From: Clostridium_AD sp937920395
GTDB taxonomy: Bacteria > Bacillota > Clostridia > Clostridiales > Clostridiaceae
Direction: 5' to 3'
Assembly: GCA_052274345.1 (NCBI GenBank)
Contig: DAVZGP010000008.1
Span: 1-64,000, forward strand
DNA length: 64,000 bases
The notes below the pieces were generated by a model. That model ran no database searches. It was given only the letters and a program-made list of their open reading frames with translations, and was not told the origin of the DNA. Positions 45,622-53,439 of the stretch are shown piece by piece. Numbering within the stretch: the stretch's first letter is position 1; every line of letters begins with the position of its first letter. The position numbers and the translations under genes were made by a program.

Positions 45622-45641
45622 AATTAATTGTTAACCGTCCC
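45622..45641 (-). repeat. REP-like repeat, single copy
   Basis: AATTAATTGTTAACCGTCCC on the plus strand is the complement form of the consensus. It lies between the cobS stop and its terminator, downstream of the RAYT gene and in the opposite orientation to the copy at 44416. Confidence 0.85.
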
Positions 45642-45644
45642 TAC

Positions 45645-46403
45645 TTATGCATGATTAATTGCAATAAATATAATCATTGTTAAAATCTCAACTAATTCAT
45701 TATTAGCTCCCAAACTATCTCCTGTAAGTCCTGTAATTTTACTCTCGCAGAATTTATTAAATAAGAAGCTTAAAAATAACCCTGGAACTATTAATATAAT
45801 ACTTGTTTTGATTCCTATTAATACTGTTCCAAGTATAATAGTTATGATTCCAGCTATTACCAGTCTTTTCACATCAATATTCCCAATATATATATTTCCT
45901 GAACCTTTCTCTTTAGCATTTTTTCCTATAAACGATATAAATACCACAGTAAATCTTGCAATTATTGGAGTAGCTATTAATATAAGTGGTAAATTAATTT
46001 GTATGATGGCGGTCACCGCCGCATATCGTGCTAACATATCAAATACTATAGCGATAGTTGCGAAAGTGCCTACTGAACTATCTTTCATAACCTCAATTAT
46101 TTTGTATTTATCACCTTTTAATGAAAAGAATCCATCGCATGTATCTCCAAGTCCATCAACATGCAATCCTCCAGTAATAATTATAGGTATAATAACTACA
46201 AATATTGCTGTAATATTTACCGGTAGCACTTTTATTAACAAATAATAAACTACCCATTGAACTAGTCCTATAAATAATCCTACTATAGGAAAAAATATAG
46301 ATCCTCGCTTAAAGTTTTCTTTCTCGCACTTTAAACTTTTATTTATAGGTATTCTAGTGAAAAACTGGAAAAACAGTAAAAAATCATTTAAATATTCTCT
46401 CAT
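45645..46403 (-). CDS. cobS: Adenosylcobinamide-GDP ribazoletransferase (cobalamin synthase)
   Basis: This membrane enzyme joins adenosylcobinamide-GDP with alpha-ribazole to complete the B12 nucleotide loop. The 252-residue protein has about six membrane helices. The acidic metal-binding motif is GGLHVDGLGDTCDGFF (about 79-94). The ATG at 46403 has no ribosome site at normal distance. AAAGAGGTG lies 35-40 bases upstream, followed by a perfect 9-bp hairpin (CTTGCAATG with CATTGCAAG), then TAATAA and the ATG. Folding would bring the site within reach, or a 10-codon leader peptide (GTG start) may couple to cobS. Confidence 0.93.
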   Translation of the reverse strand: MREYLNDFLLFFQFFTRIPINKSLKCEKENFKRGSIFFPIVGLFIGLVQWVVYYLLIKVLPVNITAIFVVIIPIIITGGLHVDGLGDTCDGFFSLKGDKYKIIEVMKDSSVGTFATIAIVFDMLARYAAVTAIIQINLPLILIATPIIARFTVVFISFIGKNAKEKGSGNIYIGNIDVKRLVIAGIITIILGTVLIGIKTSIILIVPGLFLSFLFNKFCESKITGLTGDSLGANNELVEILTMIIFIAINHA

Positions 46404-46460
46404 TTATTACTTGCAATGCCCTACCATTGCAAGGTTCACCTCTTTCCTAGATAATAAAAA

Positions 46461-47009
46461 TCATTTTAATTTTAAAGATAACCCGCAAGAAACCAGATAT
46501 ACCTCATCACTTTGGCTTGCTATATATTGATTTACGTACCCTGCTATATCCCTAAATACTCTACTAAGTTTAGTCTCAGGTACAAGACCAGAACCTACCT
46601 CATTAGTTACCATAACTAAATTTTTATTAGATACCCTAGCTTTTAATATTAACTTTTCAAACTGAGTCTTTATATCATCTAATAATAAATCTATCTTTAC
46701 CATAGACATACTATCAAAGTCCATTTTTTCCTTAAACATTAAATTAGTTATCATAATTGTAACGCAATCAAGTAGTATATTGTTTATATTATATTTTTCT
46801 ATAGCCTTATCTAAATCCAAAAATCCCTCATAGGTTGTCCATCTTGCATTTCTCGAGTCTATATGTTTTTTTATTCGATTTTCCATTTCCACATCTGTAA
46901 CTATTGCCGTTGCTATATATAAAACATCATCAGTCTCTTCGAAAATTTTTTCAGCAAACCCACTTTTACCACTTCTACTTCCACCAGTTACTAGAGTTAT
47001 TTTACCCAT
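46461..47009 (-). CDS. cobU: Adenosylcobinamide kinase / guanylyltransferase
   Basis: CobU phosphorylates adenosylcobinamide and then adds GMP, activating it for nucleotide-loop assembly. The 182-residue protein has the P-loop VTGGSRSGKSGFAE (about 7-20), the DARxARW-like region with the GTP/guanylylation His (KHIDSRNARW, about 48-57), and VTNEVGSGLVPE (about 133-144), as in CobU. TAGGAGATG precedes the ATG. It follows cobC by 13 bases in the cobT-cobC-cobU-cobS run. Confidence 0.95.
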   Translation of the reverse strand: MGKITLVTGGSRSGKSGFAEKIFEETDDVLYIATAIVTDVEMENRIKKHIDSRNARWTTYEGFLDLDKAIEKYNINNILLDCVTIMITNLMFKEKMDFDSMSMVKIDLLLDDIKTQFEKLILKARVSNKNLVMVTNEVGSGLVPETKLSRVFRDIAGYVNQYIASQSDEVYLVSCGLSLKLK

Positions 47010-47022
47010 ATATAATCATCTC

Positions 47023-47610
47023 CTAGATATGCATAATAGCATCAATATATAAATTACCATATTCATATTTAATAATGCTTATATCACCATTTTTACAACC
47101 AAATTTCCAAAATAAATCTATGTTTTCATCCATAATATAACAGTATATAGCTCTTATAACGCCAGAATGAGCACATATTAAAATATTATGAACATCTAAC
47201 CTTTTAATATCATCCATAAAGCTCTTAACACGTTTGCATAACTCAATATAGCTCTCGCCCTGAGGTGGTACAAATTCTTTCCAATTATCCGTCCAACACA
47301 AACATTCCTTAGGATAAAACATCTTAATCTCTTCGTAAGTTTTACCTTCAAAGTCGCCAAAATTAGTTTCATTTATTCTACTATCTTGTATAATCTCCAT
47401 TTCTTTTAACCCTAAAGCTAGTTTTGCCATTTCTAAAGTTCTTATTTTATCACTAACATATACTCTATCTAGTTTAATATCATTAAAGAATTTTTTTGCC
47501 TTATTCCCTTGAATTACACCTATTTCATTTAGGCCTATATCCAAATTACCATAATAAGATCCTTTTCTATTTTCTTCAGTTTGACCATGTCTTAACAAAT
47601 ATATATTCAT
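47023..47610 (-). CDS. cobC: Alpha-ribazole-5'-phosphate phosphatase
   Basis: CobC removes the phosphate from alpha-ribazole phosphate (or from the coenzyme precursor) in B12 assembly. The 195-residue histidine phosphatase has the RHG motif YLLRHGQTEEN (His8) and ETNFGDFEGKTYEE (with the catalytic Glu) and a second His in CAHSGVIRA. Broad-specificity phosphoglycerate-mutase relatives look alike, but the place between cobT and cobU supports CobC. The ribosome site is weak (GGGGCG). It follows cobT by 22 bases. Confidence 0.88.
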   Translation of the reverse strand: MNIYLLRHGQTEENRKGSYYGNLDIGLNEIGVIQGNKAKKFFNDIKLDRVYVSDKIRTLEMAKLALGLKEMEIIQDSRINETNFGDFEGKTYEEIKMFYPKECLCWTDNWKEFVPPQGESYIELCKRVKSFMDDIKRLDVHNILICAHSGVIRAIYCYIMDENIDLFWKFGCKNGDISIIKYEYGNLYIDAIMHI

Positions 47611-47632
47611 AATTTATTCGCCCCAGTCTACC

Positions 47633-48721
47633 CTAAGATATGTCTAAGAGATTCTCTCTTATATCAATATACTTTTTACTATCAAGCTTCGCATCTTCGA
47701 ACGTTCCCATATTATCCATTGTAAACAAAGCTGCTTCAATAATATTAAAAGCCAAAGGACAACCTGAACCTTCTCCAAGTCTCATGTTTAAATTAAGCAT
47801 AGGTTTTAAGCCAATTTCTTTCATTACAAAAGCTGCTCCTGGTTCCGCAGATAAATGTGATGCAAATATATACCCTATTACTAATGGGTTTAATTTATAA
47901 GCGCAGAGTGCTGCTGCTGATGCTATAAAACCATCAATAACAATAGGCACCCTATTTTTAGCTGCACCTAGAAAACAACCACACAGTCCTGAAATGTCAA
48001 ATCCACCAACTTTTGAGATAACATCAATAACATCATTTTTATCTGGTTTATTTACCTCAATAGATTTTTTAATAACCTTTTTTTTATTAATAAATTGCTT
48101 TTCTGTAATTCCAGAGCCTTTCCCAACTGACCCTTCAACCTCAAGTCCAGAAAACACGCTTAAGATTGCTGCACTTGTAGCAGTATTTCCAACCCCCATT
48201 TCACCTGTTCCAAACAAATCATAACCCTTGCAAACTAAATCATCAACTGTTTCAATTCCAACTTCAATAGCCTTAATAGTCTGCTCTCTAGTCATTGCGG
48301 GTCCCTTCATCATGTTTTTAGTACCATACGCTATCTTTTTATTAATAATTTTAGGATTATTAAAATCTGCATCAACCCCTACATCTACAACAGTAATATC
48401 ACTTCCTGAAAATTTCGATAACGCATATACACCTGTTATCTTTTTAGTGAAATTATTCGTGACTGTAGCTGTTACGCTTTTAGGACAATTAGATACATCT
48501 TCCTCCACAACCCCATTATCACTACACATTATAACAACATTTTTTTTATTAATTTTATTATGTATGTTCCCAGTAATTCCTGCCATCTTAGCAATGATAT
48601 TTTCTAATTCACCAAGACTTCCTATAGGTTTTGATAAACTATCAAGCCTATTCCATGCCATTTTTATTGCTTCATTATTTGGCGGTTCTATACTTTCCAA
48701 TGTTTCTTGTAGAAGTCCCAT
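47633..48721 (-). CDS. cobT: Nicotinate-nucleotide-dimethylbenzimidazole phosphoribosyltransferase
   Basis: CobT makes alpha-ribazole phosphate by moving phosphoribose from nicotinate mononucleotide to the lower-ligand base. The 362-residue protein has VVIMCSDNGVVEE (about 60-72), GEMGVGNTATSAAI (about 172-185) and the late catalytic Glu in LRLGEGSGCPLA, preceded by SAEPGA. The ATG at 48721 follows AGGGGGA at about 7 bases; the longer frame upstream is not supported. It leads the cobT-cobS run. No genes for dimethylbenzimidazole synthesis are near, so the natural base is unknown. Confidence 0.94.
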   Translation of the reverse strand: MGLLQETLESIEPPNNEAIKMAWNRLDSLSKPIGSLGELENIIAKMAGITGNIHNKINKKNVVIMCSDNGVVEEDVSNCPKSVTATVTNNFTKKITGVYALSKFSGSDITVVDVGVDADFNNPKIINKKIAYGTKNMMKGPAMTREQTIKAIEVGIETVDDLVCKGYDLFGTGEMGVGNTATSAAILSVFSGLEVEGSVGKGSGITEKQFINKKKVIKKSIEVNKPDKNDVIDVISKVGGFDISGLCGCFLGAAKNRVPIVIDGFIASAAALCAYKLNPLVIGYIFASHLSAEPGAAFVMKEIGLKPMLNLNMRLGEGSGCPLAFNIIEAALFTMDNMGTFEDAKLDSKKYIDIRENLLDIS

Positions 48722-48817
48722 TTGTTTATCCCCCTGCTCATCTAAGTTTATTACATTAATAGTATTCCAAAGGAAAAACTTTTTCAAGCAAAACAAATAA
48801 TTAACATCAATAATGTT

Positions 48818-48882
48818 AATTATTTGTTAACCGTCCCTACCTTAATCACTCTCAACAACACTAATTAGTTGTTAACCGTCCC
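48818..48882 (-). repeat. REP-like repeat doublet
   Basis: Minus-strand copies lie at 48818-48837 and 48863-48882, 45 bases apart, upstream of cobT and downstream of the DUF3892 gene. Confidence 0.88.
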
Positions 48883-48900
48883 TACTTATTCCTCAAACTA

Positions 48901-48934
48901 AAAGAGCAGAGACACCTAAATGTCCCTGCTCTTT
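48901..48934 (-). terminator. Terminator of the DUF3892 gene
   Basis: AAAGAGCAGAGACA and TGTCCCTGCTCTTT (48901-48934) form a 13-14 bp stem with a 6-base loop, 10 bases past the stop. Confidence 0.85.
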
Positions 48935-48944
48935 ATATTTTCTA

Positions 48945-49205
48945 CTAATAAATATCGTTATCATCTATAATTGGTAAGCTTTCTAAATTATTCGCTTTAT
49001 TTTGATCAGGTAGACTTCTTAGGAATTCTTCCCCTTTTTTCGAAGTTGACACAGATACTCCACTTATATTTCCTTGCTTAGCTAATGAGACAGCTTGTTC
49101 TTTTGATATTATCTCTCCATTTTCAAGTTCGTATGCGGTTATCTCTCCTTGATTGTCTTTCGCCACTTTACTAATTGTATGAGTTGAGCCTTCGCTTTTA
49201 TTCAT
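48945..49205 (-). CDS. DUF3892 domain protein
   Basis: The 86-residue soluble protein matches the DUF3892 family: ISKVAKDNQGEITAYEL, then ISKEQAVSLAKQGNISGVSV. The family is common in spore-forming Firmicutes and of unknown function. No membrane helix or signal is present. AGGAAAGGTAG precedes the ATG, and a strong terminator follows, so it is a free-standing gene. It is divergent from the metal transporter at 49496. Confidence 0.82.
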   Translation of the reverse strand: MNKSEGSTHTISKVAKDNQGEITAYELENGEIISKEQAVSLAKQGNISGVSVSTSKKGEEFLRSLPDQNKANNLESLPIIDDNDIY

Positions 49206-49383
49206 AATAACACTACCTTTCCTATTATATTAAATGCATAAGTAAATGCACTTTTATTGATAGATACTAAAGCAATATTAGATATTATATAAAACAAAGT
49301 ATCTTCCTATACAGTTTTACCAATTATATTAATTTTATGTTATGTATTATTTAAATTATATGGCAATAATATGGAGAGAGTTG

Positions 49384-49413
49384 TTGCAAGTTATTCGCAT
49401 TTAGGTGTATACT
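49384..49413 (+). promoter_or_regulatory. Probable sigma-A promoter of the metal ABC transporter
   Basis: TTGCAA (49384-49389) and TATACT (49408-49413) are 18 bases apart. Start near 49420 would place the repeated TTGCATAA boxes just downstream, where a repressor could act. Confidence 0.55.
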
Positions 49414-49432
49414 ATTTGTTGCTACTATTATT

Positions 49433-49463
49433 TTATGCATATAATTATTGCATAATTGCATAA
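49433..49463 (+). promoter_or_regulatory. Candidate operator: TTATGCA and tandem TTGCATAA boxes
   Basis: TTATGCA (49433-49439) is followed by TTGCATAA at 49448-49455 and at 49456-49463. The first and second form an inverted repeat; the second and third are direct repeats. They lie 32 bases before the transporter start. A metal-responsive repressor such as Fur/Zur or MntR is a natural candidate, but the boxes do not match a consensus I know. Confidence 0.4.
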
Positions 49464-49495
49464 TTAATTTTGTAATACTTATAAGGAGGAAATTT

Positions 49496-50155
49496 ATGAT
49501 TAACATAAAAAATTTATATTTTACATATACAAATTCAAAACCATACATACTAGATAACATCAATCTTAATATCAAAAAAGGTAGTTATGTTTCAATCTTA
49601 GGTGAAAATGGTAGTGCTAAAAGTACTTTACTTAAATTAATATTAAATTTATTAAAACCTAATAGCGGTGAAATAATTATAGATACATCAAGAATAGCAT
49701 ATGTTGCACAAAAAGTTGAAAACTTTAATGCGCAGTTTCCTATAACAGTTTATGAAATGTTAAATTGCCATAGAAAAGTATTAAAACTTAAAGATAAAGG
49801 TCTAATTTCAAAAAGTCTTAATGCTGTAGGAATGGAAGATCATACCCATACTCTTATTGGAAATCTCTCTGGTGGTCAACAACAAAAGATTTTTATTGCT
49901 AGGAGTTTAATAGGTAACCCTGAGTTATTAATTTTAGATGAACCTTCTACTGGAATAGATATTCAAAGCATGGAAGATATATATGGAATTATTAAGGGGT
50001 TAAATGTTAACCTAGGTATTACAGTTGTTTCTGTAGAGCATAATTTAAAAGCTGCATTAGATAACTCTACAGATATTTTCGAAATGAGTAATCATAGTGG
50101 AATACTTTATACTATTAGTGATTATAAATATAAAATATCCGAGGAAAGGGGCTAA
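49496..50155 (+). CDS. Zinc/manganese ABC transporter, ATPase subunit
   Basis: The 219-residue protein powers uptake of Zn2+ or Mn2+ with the permease at 50165. It has Walker A GENGSAKSTLLK (about 36-47), the signature LSGGQQQKIFIARSL (about 126-140), Walker B LLILDEPSTGID and the switch His in VEHN. Walker A carries Ala where Gly is usual (GSAKS instead of GSGKS), a variant I have seen described in this transporter group. The ATG at 49496 follows AAGGAGG. The binding protein gene that should complete the system is not next to it. Confidence 0.9.
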   Translation: MINIKNLYFTYTNSKPYILDNINLNIKKGSYVSILGENGSAKSTLLKLILNLLKPNSGEIIIDTSRIAYVAQKVENFNAQFPITVYEMLNCHRKVLKLKDKGLISKSLNAVGMEDHTHTLIGNLSGGQQQKIFIARSLIGNPELLILDEPSTGIDIQSMEDIYGIIKGLNVNLGITVVSVEHNLKAALDNSTDIFEMSNHSGILYTISDYKYKISEERG

Positions 50156-50164
50156 CTTCACTTT

Positions 50165-50968
50165 ATGTTTGAATATGGTTTTATGCAAAACGCTTTAATT
50201 GCCTCAGTTTTAATTTCTATATTATTCCCAATTGTAGGTGTTTTTCTAGTACTCAAAAGATACTCTATGATGGGAGATACAATGGCACATGCCTCTTTTG
50301 CAGGCGTTGCCATCGGACTCGTTTTTGGTTTTAATCCTATACTTGGCGCTTTTGCGTTTACAGCACTATGTGGCTTATCCATTGAATTCTTAAGAGATTA
50401 TTACAAAAAATATGCTGAATTAATATTAGCAATTATGCTTACCTTTAGTGTAGGTATCGGAATAACCTTAATAAGTACAGGTAGAGCTGGCGCTAATGTT
50501 AATTCTTATTTATTTGGAAGTCTGCTAACTGTTACACAAACCGATTTATACATAATGCTTGTCCTTAGTATTATTTCAATAATAACAATATTTTCATTAT
50601 ATAATCAATTATTATATATTACTTTCGATGAGGAAGGTGCTAAGGTTTCTGGTGCAAAAGTTAAGGTAATTAACTACATCTTTGCACTACTAGTAGGTGC
50701 TACTATTTCAGTCTCTCTAAGAATACTTGGAATCCTTGTTATGTCATCAATGATAGCCCTACCTGTAGCAACAGCCCTCCAGTTAAATAAGGGATTTAAG
50801 AGAACTTTAATCTACTCTATAATGTTCGGTTTCATTGACATAATTTTAGGACTTGTCATCTCTTACTACTTAGATTGTGCGCCAGGAGGCAGTATAGCTT
50901 TAACCTCTGTTTTTGTATTAGTGGTTATAATCAGTAGTAAAAAAATATTATCAAGAGATTCAATGTAA
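50165..50968 (+). CDS. Zinc/manganese ABC transporter, permease subunit
   Basis: The 267-residue protein is an ABC-3 (ZnuB/MntB-type) permease with about eight membrane helices. It has the typical IVGVFLVLKRYSMMGDTMAHASFAGVAIG region (residues 20-50), ALLVGATISVSLRILGILVMSSMIALPVA and a C-terminal APGGSIALTSVFV. It starts 9 bases after the ATPase gene, with AAAGGGG upstream at about 12 bases. A single permease gene suggests a homodimer in the membrane. Zn versus Mn cannot be told from sequence. Confidence 0.92.
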   Translation: MFEYGFMQNALIASVLISILFPIVGVFLVLKRYSMMGDTMAHASFAGVAIGLVFGFNPILGAFAFTALCGLSIEFLRDYYKKYAELILAIMLTFSVGIGITLISTGRAGANVNSYLFGSLLTVTQTDLYIMLVLSIISIITIFSLYNQLLYITFDEEGAKVSGAKVKVINYIFALLVGATISVSLRILGILVMSSMIALPVATALQLNKGFKRTLIYSIMFGFIDIILGLVISYYLDCAPGGSIALTSVFVLVVIISSKKILSRDSM

Positions 50969-51027
50969 CTTAGAATTATCTAGTATTACATGTAGTCCAA
51001 ATTAGAATTATAATTGAGGTGTCTATT

Positions 51028-51309
51028 ATGTTACAGGCTATAAAACTAAGAAAATCCATTAGTAATTATAAAAATATTAATGTATCCCCGAAGCATTTAC
51101 AAAAGATTAAAACTATTATATTGGAAGTTAACGATAATAAATTCTACCTATTTTTAGAAAACAAAAATATTTTAACTAAAAAAATTCTTAAAGACACAAA
51201 TCACATTGATATGGGCATAGGACTTAGCCATTTATATAATTCGGCAATTGAACTAGGATACATGGTTGAATTAAAAAAAGCTCCACATGATGAAATAGGA
51301 AGTTCTTAG
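51028..51309 (+). CDS. Short nitroreductase-like protein, probably a remnant
   Basis: The 93-residue protein has pieces of the nitroreductase family: an N-terminal IKLRKSISNYKN (normal FMN-binding start) and a C-terminal HIDMGIGLSHLYNSAIELGY, which in full enzymes lie about 80-100 residues apart with another 70 residues after. Here the middle is only about 55 residues and the C-terminal part is missing, so the FMN site cannot be complete. GAGGTG precedes the ATG at 51028. It may be a shortened relic that is still translated, or a small independent protein of similar fold. Confidence 0.55.
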   Translation: MLQAIKLRKSISNYKNINVSPKHLQKIKTIILEVNDNKFYLFLENKNILTKKILKDTNHIDMGIGLSHLYNSAIELGYMVELKKAPHDEIGSS

Positions 51310-51345
51310 TATATTATAAGTGTCATCTTAAATAAAGGTTAAAAC

Positions 51346-51384
51346 AAAAACTATGAACGCAGTTTATGCTAATCATAGTTTTTT
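51346..51384. terminator. Bidirectional terminator, AAAAACTATGA stem
   Basis: AAAAACTATGA (51346-51356) pairs with TCATAGTTTTT (starting 51373), and T7 follows on the plus strand. It serves the nitroreductase-like gene and the convergent HNH gene. Confidence 0.78.
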
Positions 51385-51408
51385 TAATATATACAATTAC
51401 TAAAATTT

Positions 51409-51849
51409 TTATTTATAAATTTTTTCTAAAGACTTTGCTTCTAAAAGCATCTTCTCATCATATCTTTTATGACCCATTAACTTAAAAATAATATCATCTC
51501 TTTTATATCCTACATCATTTTGATTAACGATAATATCAGTTTTTCTAAAACCTTTACCATTTAACTTATAGTCCTTAAATAGTCTTTTAATAATGCCCTT
51601 ATTTATTTTAAGCAAAACTTCTAATTCTTCAATAGAATAAATCTCTTTTATTAAAATGTTTTCAAGTTTTCGCTGCATATCAATTTTATATTCTAAATCT
51701 AATCGCCTATTCTTATGTGGACCTGTCTTCCCCCTATGATGCAATGTACAAAGGTATCTAAAGTTAAGTGGGAATTCAATGCCACCTTGGCTTTTATAAA
51801 CTATATGATGTTTATCAGCTAGCTTTCCACATACTTCACATGTTAACAA
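51409..51849 (-). CDS. HNH-endonuclease-domain protein
   Basis: The 146-residue protein starts with a zinc-binding HNH nuclease motif: CEVCGKLADKHHIV, Asn in PLNFRYLC, and LHHRG (about residues 4-45). The remaining ~100 residues are helical, with a possible helix-turn-helix at IEELEVLLKINKGIIKRLF. Small HNH proteins of this kind occur in phages and mobile elements and as stand-alone genes. It starts with TTG after GGAGGG. No phage gene is near, and its substrate is unknown. A MITE-like element lies 40 bases upstream. Confidence 0.78.
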   Translation of the reverse strand: MLTCEVCGKLADKHHIVYKSQGGIEFPLNFRYLCTLHHRGKTGPHKNRRLDLEYKIDMQRKLENILIKEIYSIEELEVLLKINKGIIKRLFKDYKLNGKGFRKTDIIVNQNDVGYKRDDIIFKLMGHKRYDEKMLLEAKSLEKIYK

Positions 51850-51886
51850 GATATCCCTCCTTTAAATTCTCTCCTTCGGATATGCA

Positions 51887-51994
51887 TTAACGACTTCATA
51901 AGGATATTTAAAAATCCACCTAAGTTTTATTTTTGCTAGTATATTTTACTCCCACTTATATAAATGGGAAACTTTCCTTTTGAAATGTCGTTAA
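51887..51994. repeat. MITE-like element, copy C (108 bp)
   Basis: It starts TTAACGACTTCATAAGGATA and ends CCTTTTGAAATGTCGTTAA, with inverted ends. It aligns with copy A (25999-26106) in the same orientation and with copy B (26797-26903) in reverse. It has no ORF. It lies in the rpsA-HNH gap on the side of the rpsA terminator. Confidence 0.75.
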
Positions 51995-52002
51995 AATACT
52001 AA

Positions 52003-52033
52003 GAGGCAAAACAATTATTAGTTGTTTTGCCTC
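52003..52033 (-). terminator. Terminator of rpsA
   Basis: GAGGCAAAACAA (52003-52014) pairs exactly with TTGTTTTGCCTC (52022-52033), a 12-bp stem with a 7-base loop, just past the rpsA stop. Confidence 0.85.
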
Positions 52034-52075
52034 GTAATATTTATTGAATTTATATTTTATGATATGAATCTTCTA

Positions 52076-53281
52076 CTAGAATTTATAGTTTTTAAGTTTA
52101 TCTCCTAATATATCTCCTAGAGTTAATCCACTTTCTTCTTCTTGCTTATAATCTGAGAAATCTTCATTTCCTCTTGCTGCTTCTTTAATACTTAGGCTTA
52201 TTCTTCTATCTTTTTCGTTTATTTCACCGATTTTAACTTTTACAACTTCTCCAACTTTTAATACGTCAGAAACCTTTGCAATACGTTCTTCTGATATTTC
52301 TGATAAATGAACTAGTCCTTCAACTCCCGATTCAAGTTGTACAAAAGCACCGAAATCCATTAATTTAACAACAGTTCCTTCTACTATAGAACCAGGCTTG
52401 TAGGTAGCTGCTATGTTATTCCATGGGTTTCCTTGTTCACTCTTAAGTCCTAGAGATATTCTTCCTTTTTCTTTATCAAAATCTAAAACTGTAACTTCTA
52501 CTTCTTGTCCAACAGATACTACTTCTGATGGTTCTGCAACTCTTTTCCATGATAATTGAGAAACATGTATAAGACCATCAATACCACCTAAATCTACAAA
52601 TGCACCAAATTTAGCAAGTCTTGTTACAGTACCTTTTCTCTTTTCACCTTTTTTAAGTTCATTCCAAATTTGATCTCTTTTAACTGCATTTTCTTCTTTT
52701 TCTATTACTCTTCTAGATAAAACAATATTTTTGTTTTCTTTATCAAGTTCTATTATTTTAACTACTAAAGTTTTACCTTTGTATTCTTCTAAGTTTTCTA
52801 CATATGAATCTGACATTTGTGATGCTGGTATAAATGCTCTAACGCCCTCTATATAAGCTGTAGCTCCACCTTTTACGATGTCACTAACTGTTACTTCTAA
52901 AGTTTTGTTTGCATCTAAAATTTCTTGGAATTCATCCCATATTTTAAGACCATCTGCTCTTTTCTTAGATAAAAGCACATTTCCTTCTCCGTTATTAACT
53001 TTCATTATATATACAGAGATTTGATCTCCAACTTTTACAACATCAGTAGGCTTTACTTCTCTATCATTTGATATTTCTTCTTTTGTTATAACACCGTCAG
53101 TCATATAACCAATATTTACTAGAACTTCTTCTTCATTTACAGAAAGTACAGTTCCAAGTACAACGTCTCCACTATTAATAACCATAGCTTCTGCAGTATT
53201 TTCCATAGCATCTTTCATTGTAGTTTCTTCTTTAATTTCTGGTGTAATATCTTTCATTTCTTCTTTATTATCTGTTGTCAT
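52076..53281 (-). CDS. rpsA: 30S ribosomal protein S1 (four S1 domains)
   Basis: S1 binds mRNA and helps it onto the 30S subunit. The 401-residue protein has four S1 RNA-binding domains (about residues 35-110, 120-190, 205-275 and 290-360), with repeated GTVxxLxxFGAFVxL and LVHxSxxS patterns, and an acidic tail. Four domains are usual in Firmicutes (six in E. coli). In other Clostridium genomes the gene is next to or fused with ispH; here it stands alone. The ATG at 53281 follows GAGGAG. Codon use is the cleanest of the region, as expected for a highly expressed gene. Confidence 0.92.
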   Translation of the reverse strand: MTTDNKEEMKDITPEIKEETTMKDAMENTAEAMVINSGDVVLGTVLSVNEEEVLVNIGYMTDGVITKEEISNDREVKPTDVVKVGDQISVYIMKVNNGEGNVLLSKKRADGLKIWDEFQEILDANKTLEVTVSDIVKGGATAYIEGVRAFIPASQMSDSYVENLEEYKGKTLVVKIIELDKENKNIVLSRRVIEKEENAVKRDQIWNELKKGEKRKGTVTRLAKFGAFVDLGGIDGLIHVSQLSWKRVAEPSEVVSVGQEVEVTVLDFDKEKGRISLGLKSEQGNPWNNIAATYKPGSIVEGTVVKLMDFGAFVQLESGVEGLVHLSEISEERIAKVSDVLKVGEVVKVKIGEINEKDRRISLSIKEAARGNEDFSDYKQEEESGLTLGDILGDKLKNYKF

Positions 53282-53439
53282 ATAAATACACTCCTCTAAT
53301 TTCATAATTGTTATTTAATCTATTCTTAAATTACTTATAGTCTACTATTATATATTCTATAAATATTTATTGAAATCCTTCTTATTTGTAAAATTGACCT
53401 AGCTAAACAGTATTTTTTAAAAACACCTTCTCTATTATA

